Both the position numbers and the translations under genes were made by a program. 64,000 nt of DNA from Sycobia sp. Sy_11 (Eukaryota > Arthropoda > Insecta > Hymenoptera > Epichrysomallidae). Location: NCBI GenBank assembly GCA_018907035.1, contig JACCIC010000034.1:2831001-2895000 (forward strand), given 5' to 3'. Shown here piece by piece: positions 11,516 to 24,650 of the stretch. Below the pieces are notes generated by a model. The model had not been told where the DNA came from. It was given only the letters and a program-made list of their open reading frames with translations, and did not search any database. How positions within the stretch are numbered: position 1 is the first letter of the stretch; every line of letters begins with the position of its first letter.

Positions 11516-12650
11516 ATTAATTTTAAGGAATACCCAGAGAAACGTTAACCTTGCCCTTTTGGGACGATGGAAATATTTTTGACCTTCTGTGTATATGTGT
11601 ATGTGTGTGTAAATTTTGTGGAGTATTTTTTAGCCCTGAAGGTCAAAGCTACTCACTCATTTTATATATTACGAAATAAGAAGTCAGTATATTGAAAGTT
11701 TTAATCTTAAAATATTCTACTGAAAAGGAGAGCACTGGGGAAGCAAGCGACTCAAAAAAATTTTAATCAAGGTCATATACTATATTTAATATTTCATGAA
11801 TCGTTATTATAACCAAAATATAACGAGAAAGCCATGATCTTAAAAGTTAGCATTTAAAATTATTTTAAATTCGTATATAATGATAATGACCTAAAAATAT
11901 TCATAAATTAAAAACTACTATATATAATTATAACAATAGTATTAGACAGTTAGTTTAAAGCTGAACTAGCAAACTTATATACTTTCCAAAAATAAATAAA
12001 CTGAATCACTATAGTGCATATCACTGATTGAATTAGTGCAAAGTCGACCATTGAAAATAAGTGAATTGCTAATTGGTTGAATTATCGTCTTTAACAGTTG
12101 ATTTATTCGGTAAAATCTCAGTTAATTCACTTAATTGTCAACAGAAAAATTTATGTATAGAAAAAATTTTCCAATAAATCAGTTTCGTGAATTTTATTAT
12201 ACGTGGAGTTTTATAGTCCAGAGTTCTAAACGAAGCATGTATCTGAATTTGTTTATAAATTGTTACATTAAGAATGTATCGTTTTATTATAGATTTTTCA
12301 TAATCCAAAAATTATAATTGTATAAATTAATTAATTTTTTTAGTCCTTACATTCTATAGTTTTATTTAATAGTTCAATACATTACTAATTGTTGATTTTT
12401 GTTGTAATATTTTACGTTTCCAGATCTTCTTAAAATTCGCCGCATTGATTTCAGTTTGTATAGATAAATAAAACTTGGACGACTATCGAGTTTATAAACA
12501 CTGTCCATTAAATTATTGTTATACTAATCTTATAATATGCATACAGTGTTGTACAGAAATTATTTATAAGACCGACCGAAAAAATACAAATACCTCGTAA
12601 AGATTGTTTTAATTCTATAGAAGAAATGGTCTGAAACTATGAAGAAAAAA
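11516..12650. other. AT-rich spacer
   Basis: No gene or element recognised. Confidence 0.55.
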
Positions 12651-12903
12651 AAGGAAGAAAACTATTATACCTTTCGGCGGCGCTTCGGTATATTATAATT
12701 TCGTGGAATCGTACAAAGTACGGAGTTCGAGTTCGCCAGCAGATACATTTTCGGAAAACTCGTAAAAATCCCTCTTTCTAAGGCCGTGCTAACTATTCGA
12801 TCCCGCCCCTTGCGACTGGTTCTTCGCTCTGTGACTGATCCTCTTTCTCCTCCCCCTTCCTTCCCTTCCTCCTCTTTTCTTCTTATATTAAAACTTCTGT
12901 ATC

Positions 12904-12970
<67 letters not shown>

Positions 12971-13480
12971 ATATATATGCACGTCCTACAGTTCGCGCAG
13001 CAGGGCGCACCATCACCGGGCAATAGAAGTGCGCCTCTTCTATCTGCGCAGCGATACCATCGCGTTGCATGCCATAAGGGTGCACAGCGGGTGCGCATAC
13101 ACGAAAATAAATGAAGAAATAATCACCGAATACAATAATAAAGAGTATGCGAGGCACATTGAACGTAATTGAGCTATGCAGTCACACACATGCACGCGCG
13201 TGCAAATACACGCACACGCACACACTACAGCGAAATCGGCATGAGCTCCGCACGCCCTGAATTTACAAAGTAGTGAAAAAGTTCCTCAATTTGTTAATGC
13301 TTTCTTCTCTTTTGAGATATAAGCAGATGATAGAAAAAAAAGAAAGGGAGACGATGAGAAGGACAGAATTCGCCCCTTCATATCTCGCGATTTGGACAAA
13401 AACTCCACCCTCACTCTCATTTCTTTTCTGCGCACTATTGATTTCGTATACGATTTTTCGCGATCTTTAGAGAAGCCTGA
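12651..13480. other. CpG-rich island 3 split by a TA array
   Basis: GC-rich flanks on both sides of a long (TA)n at 12906-12978. The right flank contains alternating CA/CG-rich sequence near 13185-13225. The frames reading through the TA array as Tyr-Ile repeats are spurious. Confidence 0.4.
12906..12978. repeat. (TA)n microsatellite
   Basis: About 36 TA units with a single one-base phase slip near 12960. Confidence 0.95.
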
Positions 13481-13542
13481 ATGCAGGAACCATAGACTAA
13501 CTATATGTGAGTATTAGAGATGAAATAGGGTGACCTTTTCCT

Positions 13543-13556
13543 TGTGTGTGTGTGTG

Positions 13557-13606
<50 letters not shown>
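13543..13606. repeat. (TG)n(TA)n compound microsatellite
   Basis: Seven TG units, GGG, then about 24 TA units. Confidence 0.95.
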
Positions 13607-13610
<4 letters not shown>

Positions 13611-14470
13611 GCGAAAGTAGGGACGCGACGAAGCACAAGAAAGAAGAAAACCTTTGCCTGATTTGGTGCGGGAGTATCTTGTATATAAATGTGTGTGTAT
13701 GTGTGTGTATGTGTGTATATAAGGAAATGGAAGGGAACGTAAGAGGAGCGACTTTTCTCTCAGCTTTGTCATCTCGCAGAGAGTGCGTTTATTCCAGTTA
13801 ATGTTATTTGATGGGCTATGTCGAATCATATCTAAAAGCCGTTGACAAAGAAGATATTGTACGGATAAGAGCGATCGAATGCGCCCATTTCTATATACTT
13901 GTGAAAACTATTGAAATGAATGATTTTATATAGAAAAACAAACTTTAGACTCTTAGTTATAATAAACTAACTAAATGAAATAAAAACTCCTGATACGCGT
14001 AGTTTAAAATATAGTAAATAAATCTGATGACTACAGTTGAAAATATAGTTAAATTATTTAAAAAATTTCAAAAAATCATCAGTTATTATAAGATACTTTC
14101 GTAGCACTATTTTATCAACTTTATGATTTTATAAAATTGGTTTTAAAATTACATAGAGTAATTTTTATTTATTTCTAGAAAAATATACTGAAGTAGTTAT
14201 TTTTATTTGCTTTTTCAAGAGTAAGGAATATAACAATTACATCAACGCGTAGTACGTAAAAATAAAATGGCTTTTAATTACTTGCATTGAAAAAAAACTT
14301 TTTTGTTTACATTTAAATTTATATAGAAAAATTATTTATTTCTATCTCATTATTGACAAAATTAAAACAATATCATTACTGTATTGTTTAATTTTATGCC
14401 AAATTATGTTTCATTAACACTTGTTCAATGGCAGAATTACCGATATATAGAAATTTAAAACACTCACCAT
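13607..14470. other. AT-rich spacer
   Basis: A short GC-balanced start (to about 13900) and then AT-rich sequence. No gene recognised. Confidence 0.55.
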
Positions 14471-14601
14471 TGCGCTCGCCTTATTAAAAGTTCGATATGA
14501 CGAAAGGGCAATCGATTGTACGCGCGGAAAATTTTAGGCATCGCCCTCGGAACTCGTTTCAAAGTTACACAAAGTTGCTTACAGGGCAGAGAAAGAGAGC
14601 C

Positions 14602-14605
<4 letters not shown>

Positions 14606-14650
<45 letters not shown>
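14606..14650. repeat. (GA)n microsatellite
   Basis: About 22 GA units with minor A interruptions at the right end. Confidence 0.95.
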
Positions 14651-14829
14651 GGGAGATCGTGAGTTCAAGGCTGCTCGTAAAAACCTAAATTGTGCAAACC
14701 TTTTCCCCACGAGTCGAATTGAATACGATTAAACTTTGGGAGAACGGTCTTTTTAAGAACTTCTTAACTTTTCTGTATTGCATATATACACCAGTGTACA
14801 ACCTCCCCTCTCTATTTCGTCTTGGTAAA

Positions 14830-14838
14830 ATATATATG

Positions 14839-14887
<49 letters not shown>
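14830..14887. repeat. (TA)n(GA)n compound microsatellite
   Basis: About 15 TA units changing abruptly into 13 GA units at 14860. Confidence 0.95.
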
Positions 14888-14890
<3 letters not shown>

Positions 14891-15330
14891 GTGATGGGTG
14901 GCGGATCTATTCGGCTATAGATAGATATATAGTTGATGGTGTTTTGTACCGCGCTTCCAAAGTCAGCCTAGTGCGCGGGCGGCGAAGCTGCGAGAAATCA
15001 ATCTTTTCATTTTATATTGTATATTAAAGGGAAGGAGCAAAATGCCTCGTTAAAAACGGATATCGGCACCGATAAAATCGCGAGATCAAAACTGATTATA
15101 TTCTCGATTTTCGCTCTATCTTTCTCCTTCAATTACCCTCCACTATCCATACTCTTCGTACATCGTCCAATCATGCATAGAACCGTCTCTTTCCGCGTTC
15201 TCTCACCTTTCTTTGGCATTACCGAACAGAATTTCTCTTTGTGTACATTTTCAGATATATAAAACGAACACTCGTGCACTGTTTTCGGCTTGACAATATG
15301 CATCGTTATTCGTGGCATATAATTGAAATT

Positions 15331-16300
15331 TTCTTCTCCATTTTATAAATATATTCCTGGAAGGGGTTGAGATTTTTCCGAGCAAACAAGTATTTGCCTA
15401 CCTTTCCCAATATATACTGAGTCGCTTACAAAGTTCACGACACAGGCGATCAGTCTCTATTTATGTATTATGACAAGTCAGATTAAACAGAAAGCTAAAA
15501 ATATCGACCAAGACAAGGGTATATTTATTATTATTGTCCATTATAATAATGTAATTGGCAAGAGAGGTCAGAAGGTATCTGGTATCACTGGTAAAACCAA
15601 ATATAAGTAGACTATGTATATAGAAAACCAGAGATCATAACTCATGTAAGAATATGTCAATAATAAATCAAAATACTAGACTAAACTTCCAAACTCAGTT
15701 ATCCTAGGATATGCTATTTTCTGAATGTTTCTGTACATATATTTATGAATATTTATTAAAATTTCATTATGAGTAAAAAAGAAAGTCTGAGAAACTTACG
15801 ATTTTTTATGATTTAAAGATGCACATAAAGATACATTTTTGGAATAAGAATTTAATAGTTTCAGACTTAAAAATGAGAGAAACTCTTTTTCAAATATTGA
15901 TCTTTCATTTTGACGACAATTCGAATTCGAAATTGCAAGGGTCTAATTTTGACCTAGCAGAGCCGGAGTAGGGGTGAGGGAGCTAAAAATAACAAACTCA
16001 GACGAATGATGAAAATACGCCCCTGTAATCGTTGAATGTTTTGTTCGATACAAGTCTATAATTCTATCTGATTCCTTAATAAAACAAACTATAATTTCGT
16101 ATTATCACTTTTGAAAATTTAATGTCTCATACTATAGCAAGAAATTTTCATTATTTAAAAATATTAATTCATCAGTTACGTATTTTTATATCGTAGCTCT
16201 TATCAATCAATGTTAAATTGTATACGAATCATTCCGTATTTTATCAGAAAGCCCGGCTGCCAAAATTAAATAAGACGCAGGACTGAAATTAATATTGTAC
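15331..16300. other. AT-rich spacer
   Basis: No gene or element recognised. Confidence 0.55.
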
Positions 16301-16623
16301 ATGTGTCAATGAAAAAAGGAAGTGAGACCCGTGACAAGTGGAAACGCTCAGCACGAAACGGGAGAAAAAGTGGAAAAAACGCGTGAAATTCTAGAGCTCA
16401 TCGATTTGGCATCGTGCAAGTGCGAGTCACCGCTGTTCGACCCTTCGTCGCTCGCTTATTACTCCACTCCCCCTCCTCTCTTTGATGCACACGTGCCCAG
16501 TCATCGACGCATCATCGATCAGAGCGAGGTGGAATATATAGATATACAAAACATATATTACAACTGATCGAGCGTTTACGTTTACTGTATGCCGGTGTCA
16601 GTCATCCGGGCGCGATACGCGCT

Positions 16624-16679
<56 letters not shown>

Positions 16680-17120
16680 CTCTCTAGGGAATTGCCTGTA
16701 CTATGTTATTCTCGAACGTCCCCTCGCTGCGATATGGAAGCGTCAATTAAGTGAACGAACAAACGAACAAGCCCAATCCTCCTACCTCCATCGGCAGTCA
16801 CGTTATTATTTATTTATTTGATCGGTCCTCGGTGCGCCAAGAACTCGCATCTCCAGCCGCTGCTCCCTGAAAGAGGGGGGGGGGTGGACGAGTGCTGACG
16901 CGGCTCGCTTTTAATCGCTGCTTAAATATATATTATATAATACGCGGCATGCTGGTGTATTTCGCTGGCTCGACAATGCGCGGCACGGGTAAAGTTGTGA
17001 ACGGATTGGATCGGGGCGAGCTGTACTTCTGTGGCTGCGTATACGCGATACCCTTATAATACTAGCAACAAGCATTTCTGGGGTTTTCTATAGATCGGTC
17101 GTCTATTCTGGGATTGCATT
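16301..17120. other. CpG-rich island 5
   Basis: Unique GC-rich sequence on both sides of a (CT)n array (16624-16672), with a run of ten G at 16875-16884. The 81-codon frame at 16322-16567 has no domain. Confidence 0.4.
16624..16672. repeat. (CT)n microsatellite
   Basis: About 24 CT units. Confidence 0.95.
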
Positions 17121-18560
17121 ATAATTAATTTCGAAATTATAGTCTCTATGTACATATTCTAAAGTCGAGTTTAAAATGAACATGTTTATATATAGTACGA
17201 TTATATTGAAGATTTTGTGCTAAATGTTTCCTTGATTTTCTGCCACTATTCAAGTGAATAGTTCTTATTTTATTCCAATAATTCTTTTTAAAAACAGCCT
17301 CTTATGCCCCAACTTATAAATAATAATATTCGAAATGAATTTTATCCTGCATGTAGTTTGAAACATAATCATTAGAAAGCATACTAATTTACTTGGGCAT
17401 TAATAAATTTCTTAGTCAGTTATATTAATAAAAGTTTATTATTAAAAATATTATTTGTGATTGTGGGTCATCGCAAAATGAACTGGTTAAAAGCTTCCAC
17501 TTTATGATCATTCTGTAAAGTATGCATGCACTTAATTTAATTTCTCTCTCCCTCGTTAAATATTGGCATTTCATGTAACGATAGTAAATAGGTAATTTCA
17601 TCTGAATACTGATATAACAGAGGCTAAATATATAGTGTACTGATGAAATTCGCTGATTTGTGCATTAAAATATAGATGAAAAAAGAAATCGGGATCGCAT
17701 CTATTGTTATATAACTTAAAAATTCAATAGGTACAGAAATTAGAATTTATCGCTTACAGCGGTCCTCATAATACAACAAAAGAGCTTAAAAGGACGTACT
17801 AACTTTTAATTACAAAACAAAATAAATTAGTTAAAATATGTTATAAATATTAAATAAAGAACTTATCTTTTGTATACAATAAGTAGAAATTATTACTTTT
17901 AGATTTTGAAGGGTTGAAGAGCTTAAATTTAATCCACGTGAATTTGCAGTTATAATAGGAAGTAGACTGACCAGAGCATTCCAATAAAACCGATGGAACA
18001 AATGTACTTAAATTTAAGGATATTGTTAAATACATTTTCATGCTATGAATGAAAGGAATTCAATTTGAATCGTTAAATATATTACAGATTTTTAGCTTAT
18101 ATTTATATTAATATTTTTAATTTTGTTTCTATTTGTTTAAATACAATTATATTCCTCTATTTATATCAGATTCAATATGTTAAGAAATTAGATCCTCTAA
18201 TTTGAATTTATTTGATCCTATCACTTAATTAGAGTATTATAGTCAGTGAATTTGGTTTTGTACGTACTTCCGATTACATCTTCAAATCATAAGTTTAAAT
18301 ATAAGTTCCTAAACCCTTCAAAATATAGCTAAGAATGTCAAGTTATAAGTTTTATATATAATAATTATAACATAATGCAAAATTTTTTTATTTATTTTGT
18401 AGTTTGAAGGTGGTTTATGCTGTTATAGTATATAGAAATAAGATGGAGAAAATTCATCGGTAACATACCCCTTGTGTATTTATATACGCAACATCTGAGC
18501 ATGAACTCGGCTGCAGCCTGATGCATCAGTTGTAAAGGTTCAAGTTTAAGCGGTCGTCGA
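17121..18560. other. AT-rich spacer
   Basis: No gene or element recognised. Confidence 0.55.
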
Positions 18561-19260
18561 ATAAAAAGTATTCTTAAGGCAATCAGAAAAGCTCGGGGTA
18601 AGAAAGGGTAATCGAAAGAGTCAAAATAAGGAAAAGAAGTGAGAGAAAAAGTAAGAGAGAACGAACATAGTGGAAATGATTGTGCTTATTTTATCCAGAA
18701 GCTTAAACACGATGACTCGCTATATGTACACGTAAACTGCATGCACCGATGTGTCGCGAGATAGAAAGACTCTCGGTGGCTGAGATCGGAGGGGGGGGGG
18801 TTGAGCTTTTTCGAGCAAGGTCACTCGCGATCGAGTTACGCGGGAGAACATATCCGGGGGAGGGTTGGGAGCGGGGCATCAGGAAAGCTATACACAGCTC
18901 CTCCCCCCTCGCGGGAGTTTATTCTCGTGTATGTCCACGGCAATAAACCCGCGAATTCTTCGGGAATCGCGCGATGGCAGCGAGCCAAAGTGCGATGACA
19001 TTACGGATTTCTCTCTTCTCTCCTCTTCCACGGATACAAGCCCCCCTCCCCTTCATCCCTCCTACAACCCCTCTTTACCTCACGCCCCGAGCGCTCCAAG
19101 TCCTCCTCGGATGCATTGCGCCGGGCCCCGCGCGATTAAACGAGCGAGCGAGCAAGCCGTGCTCCCGCGCCTGCGATGCCAGCGCTAAAGTGCATAAAGA
19201 CTTCGACGAGGCTGCCGCGAGATCTATCCTCTTCTTTGCCCCTCGTGGCCACGATGCACA

Positions 19261-19353
<93 letters not shown>

Positions 19354-19499
19354 CAATACTGCAGCAAGCAGCCTCTTTTACGGAATGACTATTATATGGC
19401 TATGGAGATCCATGGCGCGCGGAGAAGCCAAGTAAGGAGCCCTGTCGAGGAAGTAAAACGTGATCGCTGCGTATAGTTTAGTGCGCTCTCTGGCGCAAG

Positions 19500-19500
<1 letters not shown>
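18561..19500. other. CpG-rich island 6
   Basis: Strongly GC-rich, with a poly-G run ending at 18800 and a very long CA array at its right side. The many overlapping frames in all phases (for example 18974-19435) are what high GC and repeats produce, not genes. Confidence 0.4.
19262..19351. repeat. (CA)45 microsatellite
   Basis: About 45 perfect CA units, the longest uninterrupted CA array in the window. Such length without interruption implies recent expansion. Confidence 0.97.

Positions 19501-19501
<1 letters not shown>

Positions 19502-19563
<62 letters not shown>
19502..19563. repeat. (TA)n microsatellite
   Basis: About 31 TA units. Confidence 0.95.
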
Positions 19564-19568
<5 letters not shown>

Positions 19569-19813
19569 CACACAGGAGATAGTCGATGCACGAGGCCAAC
19601 ACAGGAATTATAGATGCGAAATATTTGACTACATTATATTCTTTAACGTTTATATACACGGTGACCATTGAAAATGTATAAGGGAAAAATGCGCAAAAAA
19701 TATTGTAGTGTTAGTATGTCTACAAAGCTCTCTCTTTATTTTAAGAATAGAGTGTAATCTTGAAAGATCTTTAGTGAAAGATTTCCGAATCTGTTCTTTC
19801 ATATTCTACATAC

Positions 19814-19817
<4 letters not shown>

Positions 19818-19868
<51 letters not shown>

Positions 19869-19873
19869 TTTTC
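19818..19873. repeat. (TA)n followed by poly-T
   Basis: About 21 TA units followed directly by about 13 T. Confidence 0.95.
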
Positions 19874-19958
19874 TGTAAATCATAAAGTTAACTAGTAATT
19901 TCTTCCTCTGTACTGCAATTAGTATATCTGTTATTATGTTTACTAAAATCAGTTCAAT

Positions 19959-20164
19959 GAGGCCTACGAGGCTCGATCGCTAGAGCGAAGGACTAGTGAC
20001 TTGGTGATCCGAGTTCCAAACCCGGTCTCGGCCGATTGCCAGAAGCATCACTGTAGTAATTTACATGTACTTTGTTTACAAACACATCGAAGACCTCCGT
20101 CGCTGATTAGCATTAATATTTGGAAGCATAAATAGAGCGACGTTAAATAACATAAAAAAAAGAG
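19959..20164 (+). mobile_element. tRNA-derived SINE, copy 1
   Basis: A 206-bp element with a tRNA-like head (GATCGCTAGAGCGAAGGAC as A-box region, B box GAGTTCCAAACCCGG near 20009-20023), a unique body, the tail AGCGACGTTAAATAACAT and a short A-run. It is flanked by a perfect 13-bp target-site duplication, AAATCAGTTCAAT, at 19946-19958 and 20165-20177. A second copy at 48618-48817 is collinear throughout. The clean duplication indicates L1-type retrotransposition and a fairly young insertion. Confidence 0.88.
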
Positions 20165-20550
20165 AAATCAGTTCAATATTAATTATTGTTTACCAAATGT
20201 CCAGTACATATATTTATGTTCATTTCGAAATAAATAATATTCGGGAACCAACGAACTCTACGTAATATATAAGTTTCGGATAATTAAACACAAATTCCAT
20301 ATGTTGTTTTGCGCTATGTTCCAAGAACAAAAATGGCATTTAATCTTATTTCATTAAAAAACATCAAATTTTAAGAATGTGCTGCACTGTTTTCTGTGAC
20401 ACCCCTGGTTTGGTTTGTAATTTAGACATTATCTTCACAAATTGATTCTGCGACGAACTACATAAGGTAAATAAGGTAACAGGAAATGACTGGCTAATGA
20501 TCATGTGGGAATATTATACAAGTATCCAATAGTTTAAAACTTCATGGCTC

Positions 20551-20553
<3 letters not shown>

Positions 20554-20608
<55 letters not shown>
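20554..20608. repeat. (TA)n microsatellite
   Basis: About 27 TA units. Confidence 0.95.
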
Positions 20609-20611
<3 letters not shown>

Positions 20612-20900
20612 GTCTAATTCTCTAAAAATCCCGTGTTTGGAAAACATGCCCACCTTGGGAAAAATGAAATTAGGACACACGGGTACCGGCCATATGTCAC
20701 GTACTTACAAGGCTGTACGCTTAATATGAATTTATTTGCATGAATGTAATGTCACTTGAAAGGCAGGAAATGAAAAACTCATTGAGCGCATTCGACAAGC
20801 CCTGAGAAACGATTATTGTGCTCAGCGAGGCGCGGACAATTAACGCCCCGTTGTTGGAATCATAAGAGAAAAGAAAATCGGGCGCAAAGATCGTACTCAA

Positions 20901-20948
20901 GAGAGTGAGAGAGAGAGAGAGTGAGAGAGAGAGAGAGGGAGAGAGAGG
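20901..20948. repeat. (GA)n microsatellite, imperfect
   Basis: GA units with scattered GT and GG interruptions. Confidence 0.9.
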
Positions 20949-21339
20949 GCCTAGGCTGGGGGATGGATTTTCAAAGCCTCGGAAATCGTTAGGATCGACC
21001 GGCCAGTTACGTCGGATGGCTGGCAATTTATGAGGAAACCCTGGGCCCCGCCGCGTCTCCACGATCCTTGGGAATAAGCCTCAGCTCCACCTCCTGCTCC
21101 TCCGATAGCGGTTCTTTTTTAAGCTCTCCTCCATGATATAGCTTTTCTCGATTCTATACTTTATATACGCGGCGCCCCCGCCCTCTTCCGCGTGCATCCT
21201 CTAATGCGTACGCGTGCACCACCACCCTCCAGTATATATATATATATAATCTAACCGTACGCCACTCGGTGGCTATAGGCTGCTGGCACGGTTCACTAGC
21301 ACTCTCGCGGTCTATCGCTCGCCTCCGTCGTTCGCGCGC

Positions 21340-21342
<3 letters not shown>

Positions 21343-21402
<60 letters not shown>

Positions 21403-21468
21403 TAAGACGCTGTTTGCATAATGCCAGAAGGAAACCCGCTTCCTTTCAACACTACTGCGCAGGGCACC

Positions 21469-21526
<58 letters not shown>
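21343..21526. repeat. Two (TA)n arrays 75 bp apart
   Basis: (TA)28 at 21343-21398 and (TA)28 at 21471-21526, separated by about 72 bp of unique GC-balanced sequence. Confidence 0.95.
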
Positions 21527-21530
<4 letters not shown>

Positions 21531-21960
21531 TGTTTGCACTTAAGCACTTTTATGTGCGTCAAGGCTGCTCACTCACCGAGTGAGGCTTAGGGGGGAAGGG
21601 GGAGGAAGGGAGATTGTAGTAAATGCAAATAGTGTGGTGAGCGGGTGCAAAATTGCCACACGTTTAAGTGCGTATTTCAAGATTATGGAACAGATTCGCG
21701 TTTAAGTTAACTAGACCCTTCTCGCTGTTTTTTTTTCTTTTAACTGAAACCCTCCCCTCTTGAAACGATGAACTCACAAATATATCTATATATGTATATA
21801 TAGATATAGATATAGGATAGGTGCAAGAGCAAGTGCAAGGCCTCGTTGCAGTCCCGTTTTATCTCCTCCCTGATGGGTTCGCCCGATCTTTCTTTCGCTT
21901 TTGCGTCTGACGCATATTACCAAACGCGGTTGAAAAATTTTTCGCTATTGGTGCGCAACC

Positions 21961-22560
21961 ATTTCGCAACGGTTATATTCTGCGTTCGTATACACTTATA
22001 GGCCATAGAATCCGAGTTGAATTATTTCTCTCGATACACCGCGAATAATAAAATCTGAATTTGTTTTTTTGAATATCGAAAATATTTGAGAACTTGTCTT
22101 GGTGAGGAACTGCGTTGATTTGAAAAATAGGAATCGAAACGATTACAGAAAACCTGTATACATAATACCCGTATATATTGGTCGTAAGAATTGTCCCTTT
22201 CTGCGCAGAGTCTCCGACGCAATTTATTATACAAAATCGAAAAAGCTCGATTTCACGAAGAAGGTACAAAAGTATACATATTTTCTTTCTTGTTTTGAGG
22301 TAGTACGGCAAAAATTTACGAGTATATTTCGAAATTGACGAGTACAGTCGGAATTTACGAGAAACGAACGCCCTAATGATTAAACTGTCGCGGTACAAGC
22401 TTTCTGCGATTTTGAAACTTTTATAAATCTGAGACATCATATACTCCGGTTGTTTTCTATATACTTTCGGCATTTTTAACAAATATTTCTACACTGCGTC
22501 TCCGCATTTTCGAGCCTTTTCTTCTTCTTCTTTATGATTTTCAATTTTTTAATTATACAG
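21961..22560. other. Region with a long domain-less open frame
   Basis: A minus-strand frame with an ATG at 22473 runs 166 codons to 21973, and a plus-strand frame (22099-22338) overlaps it. The length is more than expected by chance in this composition, but the residue order matches no family I know and no splice or start context supports it. I do not call it a gene. Confidence 0.25.
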
Positions 22561-23456
22561 ACCAAGATGAAATCGGGTTGCTAGAAATTTTGGATTCACT
22601 TATTCAGCAGCATACCCGTCTTTATATTATAAAAACATGACTTCGTTATAATTTTTCAATTAGAACTATAAAATACAGTGCAATATTATAATCTATACTC
22701 GCCTCATTCGGGCGTAAGCTGTCTCACGAGCTAAGTATATTCTACTTTCGGACTATACTTTCGTGTTTATATGAGATATTCTGAATTGCATAGGATCATG
22801 GATTATTCAAATAATTCAAATCTGCGACTTATTTTAAATAAAAATGTTCAGTCATCGTTATTTGAGTAATTTTATAACTGACTATTTATAACTAAACCAC
22901 TCTCTCAACGAATGAAAAACTCATTGAGGAAGAATTTGAGACGAAGTACTATTAGGCTAATATCAACTCCTTAGAATTAAAATATTATTTATTTGATATT
23001 ATAGAATTTAAAAAGATTTTAACTCTCTCAAATCCAGAAAATCAAACATTTACTTCTTATAAAAGTAATTAAGAAAAATTATAAAAGTTAAATAAAATAT
23101 AATAATATTTACTTCTTAGAAAGTAATTCTCTCATTCTTATGTAAAGGTTGTTCAAACTACCCTTCAAAGAATTGCTAATCTACTCTATAAGGAATAGCC
23201 ATATTTATACTTTAGAAAAGACGTTATATACTGGCTCCGAAAGCTACATTTGCACTTCCTAAAGATAACTGGAATGGTTCAAACAAATTCATTGTAAACA
23301 ATTAATCACATAATTTAATATAATCTTTTTCCTTTTTTTTTTAAATAAATGCAACGAAAAGTAATTTTTATATGATTTCTATTGATGTTATAAAAATTCT
23401 TTAATAGGGGTGTAATAATTTCTTAGTGAATATTGTATATATTTATACACATACAA
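22561..23456. other. AT-rich spacer
   Basis: No gene or element recognised. Confidence 0.55.
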
Positions 23457-24067
23457 ATATATATATATATATATATATATTATAGCAAGGCAACTTCACT
23501 CTCAGTCTGAGTACTGACTACCTTCATCAAAGTAGCTACATACACTGCTCACCAATGCACTATAGTTGATCATCCGAGCCACACACGCATGCGAAAATAT
23601 TAGTAACAACTCGAAATCTATTTGTGTGTGCGTAGGTGTGCGTATGTGTGCGTGTATGAGTGTGTGTATTAGTGTTCTAGCTATTTCTTTTCTTGATCTT
23701 CGCTTCGTTCGCTGTGCTGCAAAAGTTGAACTGCAACGTCTGTTTTCAAACATAGCATCAGCGCGCCTAAATATATATATATATAATGCGGTTATCAAGT
23801 GACCCGCACCGAACTAGGTATGCTGACATTTCAGGAATATCTTTCGTGCAACGTTTCCATGCACTTATTTGTCGGGGGGGGGGGGGTATATAGAGCCGCT
23901 GTGGGCTCTTCCGCTGGCGCTTGGCCAGCGTTTATATATGTACATTTTCGTGCATGTGCATGCGCTAGAGCGCGAACATATATAGTGCCTTCTGAAGACT
24001 TCGCGGCCGCACCTCTCATTTGGCCTTTTTCTCCCGCGGTCAGCACGCAAGATGCGCAAACAGATAC

Positions 24068-24070
<3 letters not shown>

Positions 24071-24127
<57 letters not shown>
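24071..24127. repeat. (TA)n microsatellite
   Basis: About 28 TA units. Confidence 0.95.
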
Positions 24128-24129
<2 letters not shown>

Positions 24130-24397
24130 TTACGGATATACAGCAACGCGATCAATCCACGAAAGTTTTGCTCGGCAATACTGTCGTTGGCGGCAGGGGG
24201 AGGTGGGTGAAAGAAGAGGGAACGCACACGCGCACATACTCACACACACATTTGTATTTACGAGACTCCGGGAGATCCGAGAGATGGTCCTTTATCTCTC
24301 ATCGAACCTGAAATATACGAAGCTGCCGCGCGGCCCATACGTAAGAGCTTTCTCGTGTTAAGAGCCCGTCCGACAAATCTACGACTTCTCTCTGCAC

Positions 24398-24452
24398 ATG
24401 TATATATATACATACATACATACATACATACATGCATACATACATATATACG

Positions 24453-24503
<51 letters not shown>

Positions 24504-24520
24504 ATATATAGGCGTATACA
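24398..24520. repeat. (TACA)n-(TA)n-(TG)n compound array with inverted flanks
   Basis: (TACA)n, then ATATACGCCTATATA, about 20 TA units, TGTGTGTGTG, then TATATAGGCGTATA. The two GC-bearing blocks around the TA core are inverted copies, so the array can fold into a hairpin. Confidence 0.9.
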
Positions 24521-24650
24521 CGCATATCTACGCATGCGAATAAGTATGCGTATATCTGCGAACGAGCGGCCCTCGCGTTTTGCTGTTCGCGATTGGACGC
24601 AGCGCCGATTTATTTACGTATTTGGTGAAAAGACACGGAATATATAATTA

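Larger units (their letters stand above)
14471..15330. other. GC-richer island 4
   Basis: Carries a (GA)n array at 14606-14650 and a (TA)n(GA)n array at 14830-14887 in otherwise unique sequence. No coding signal. Confidence 0.4.
20641..21960. other. CpG-rich island 7
   Basis: A GC-rich block cut by an imperfect (GA)n at 20901-20948 and two (TA)n arrays. It contains octamer motifs at 20734-20741 (ATTTGCAT) and 21623-21630 (ATGCAAAT). No coding signal. Confidence 0.4.
23501..24650. other. CpG-rich island 8
   Basis: A GC-rich block with 13 consecutive G at 23874-23886, a TG-rich tract near 23620-23670, and long TA and TACA arrays. All frames in it are repeat translations. Confidence 0.4.

Noticed and set aside
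18974..19435. 153-codon plus-strand open frame
   Set aside because: It runs through the CA array as Thr-His repeats and the rest is GC-island sequence open in several phases.
22290..22310. TGAGGTAGTA, the let-7 seed
   Set aside because: Only ten bases match mature let-7, the rest differs, no hairpin is evident, and no miR-100 or miR-125 partner lies nearby.
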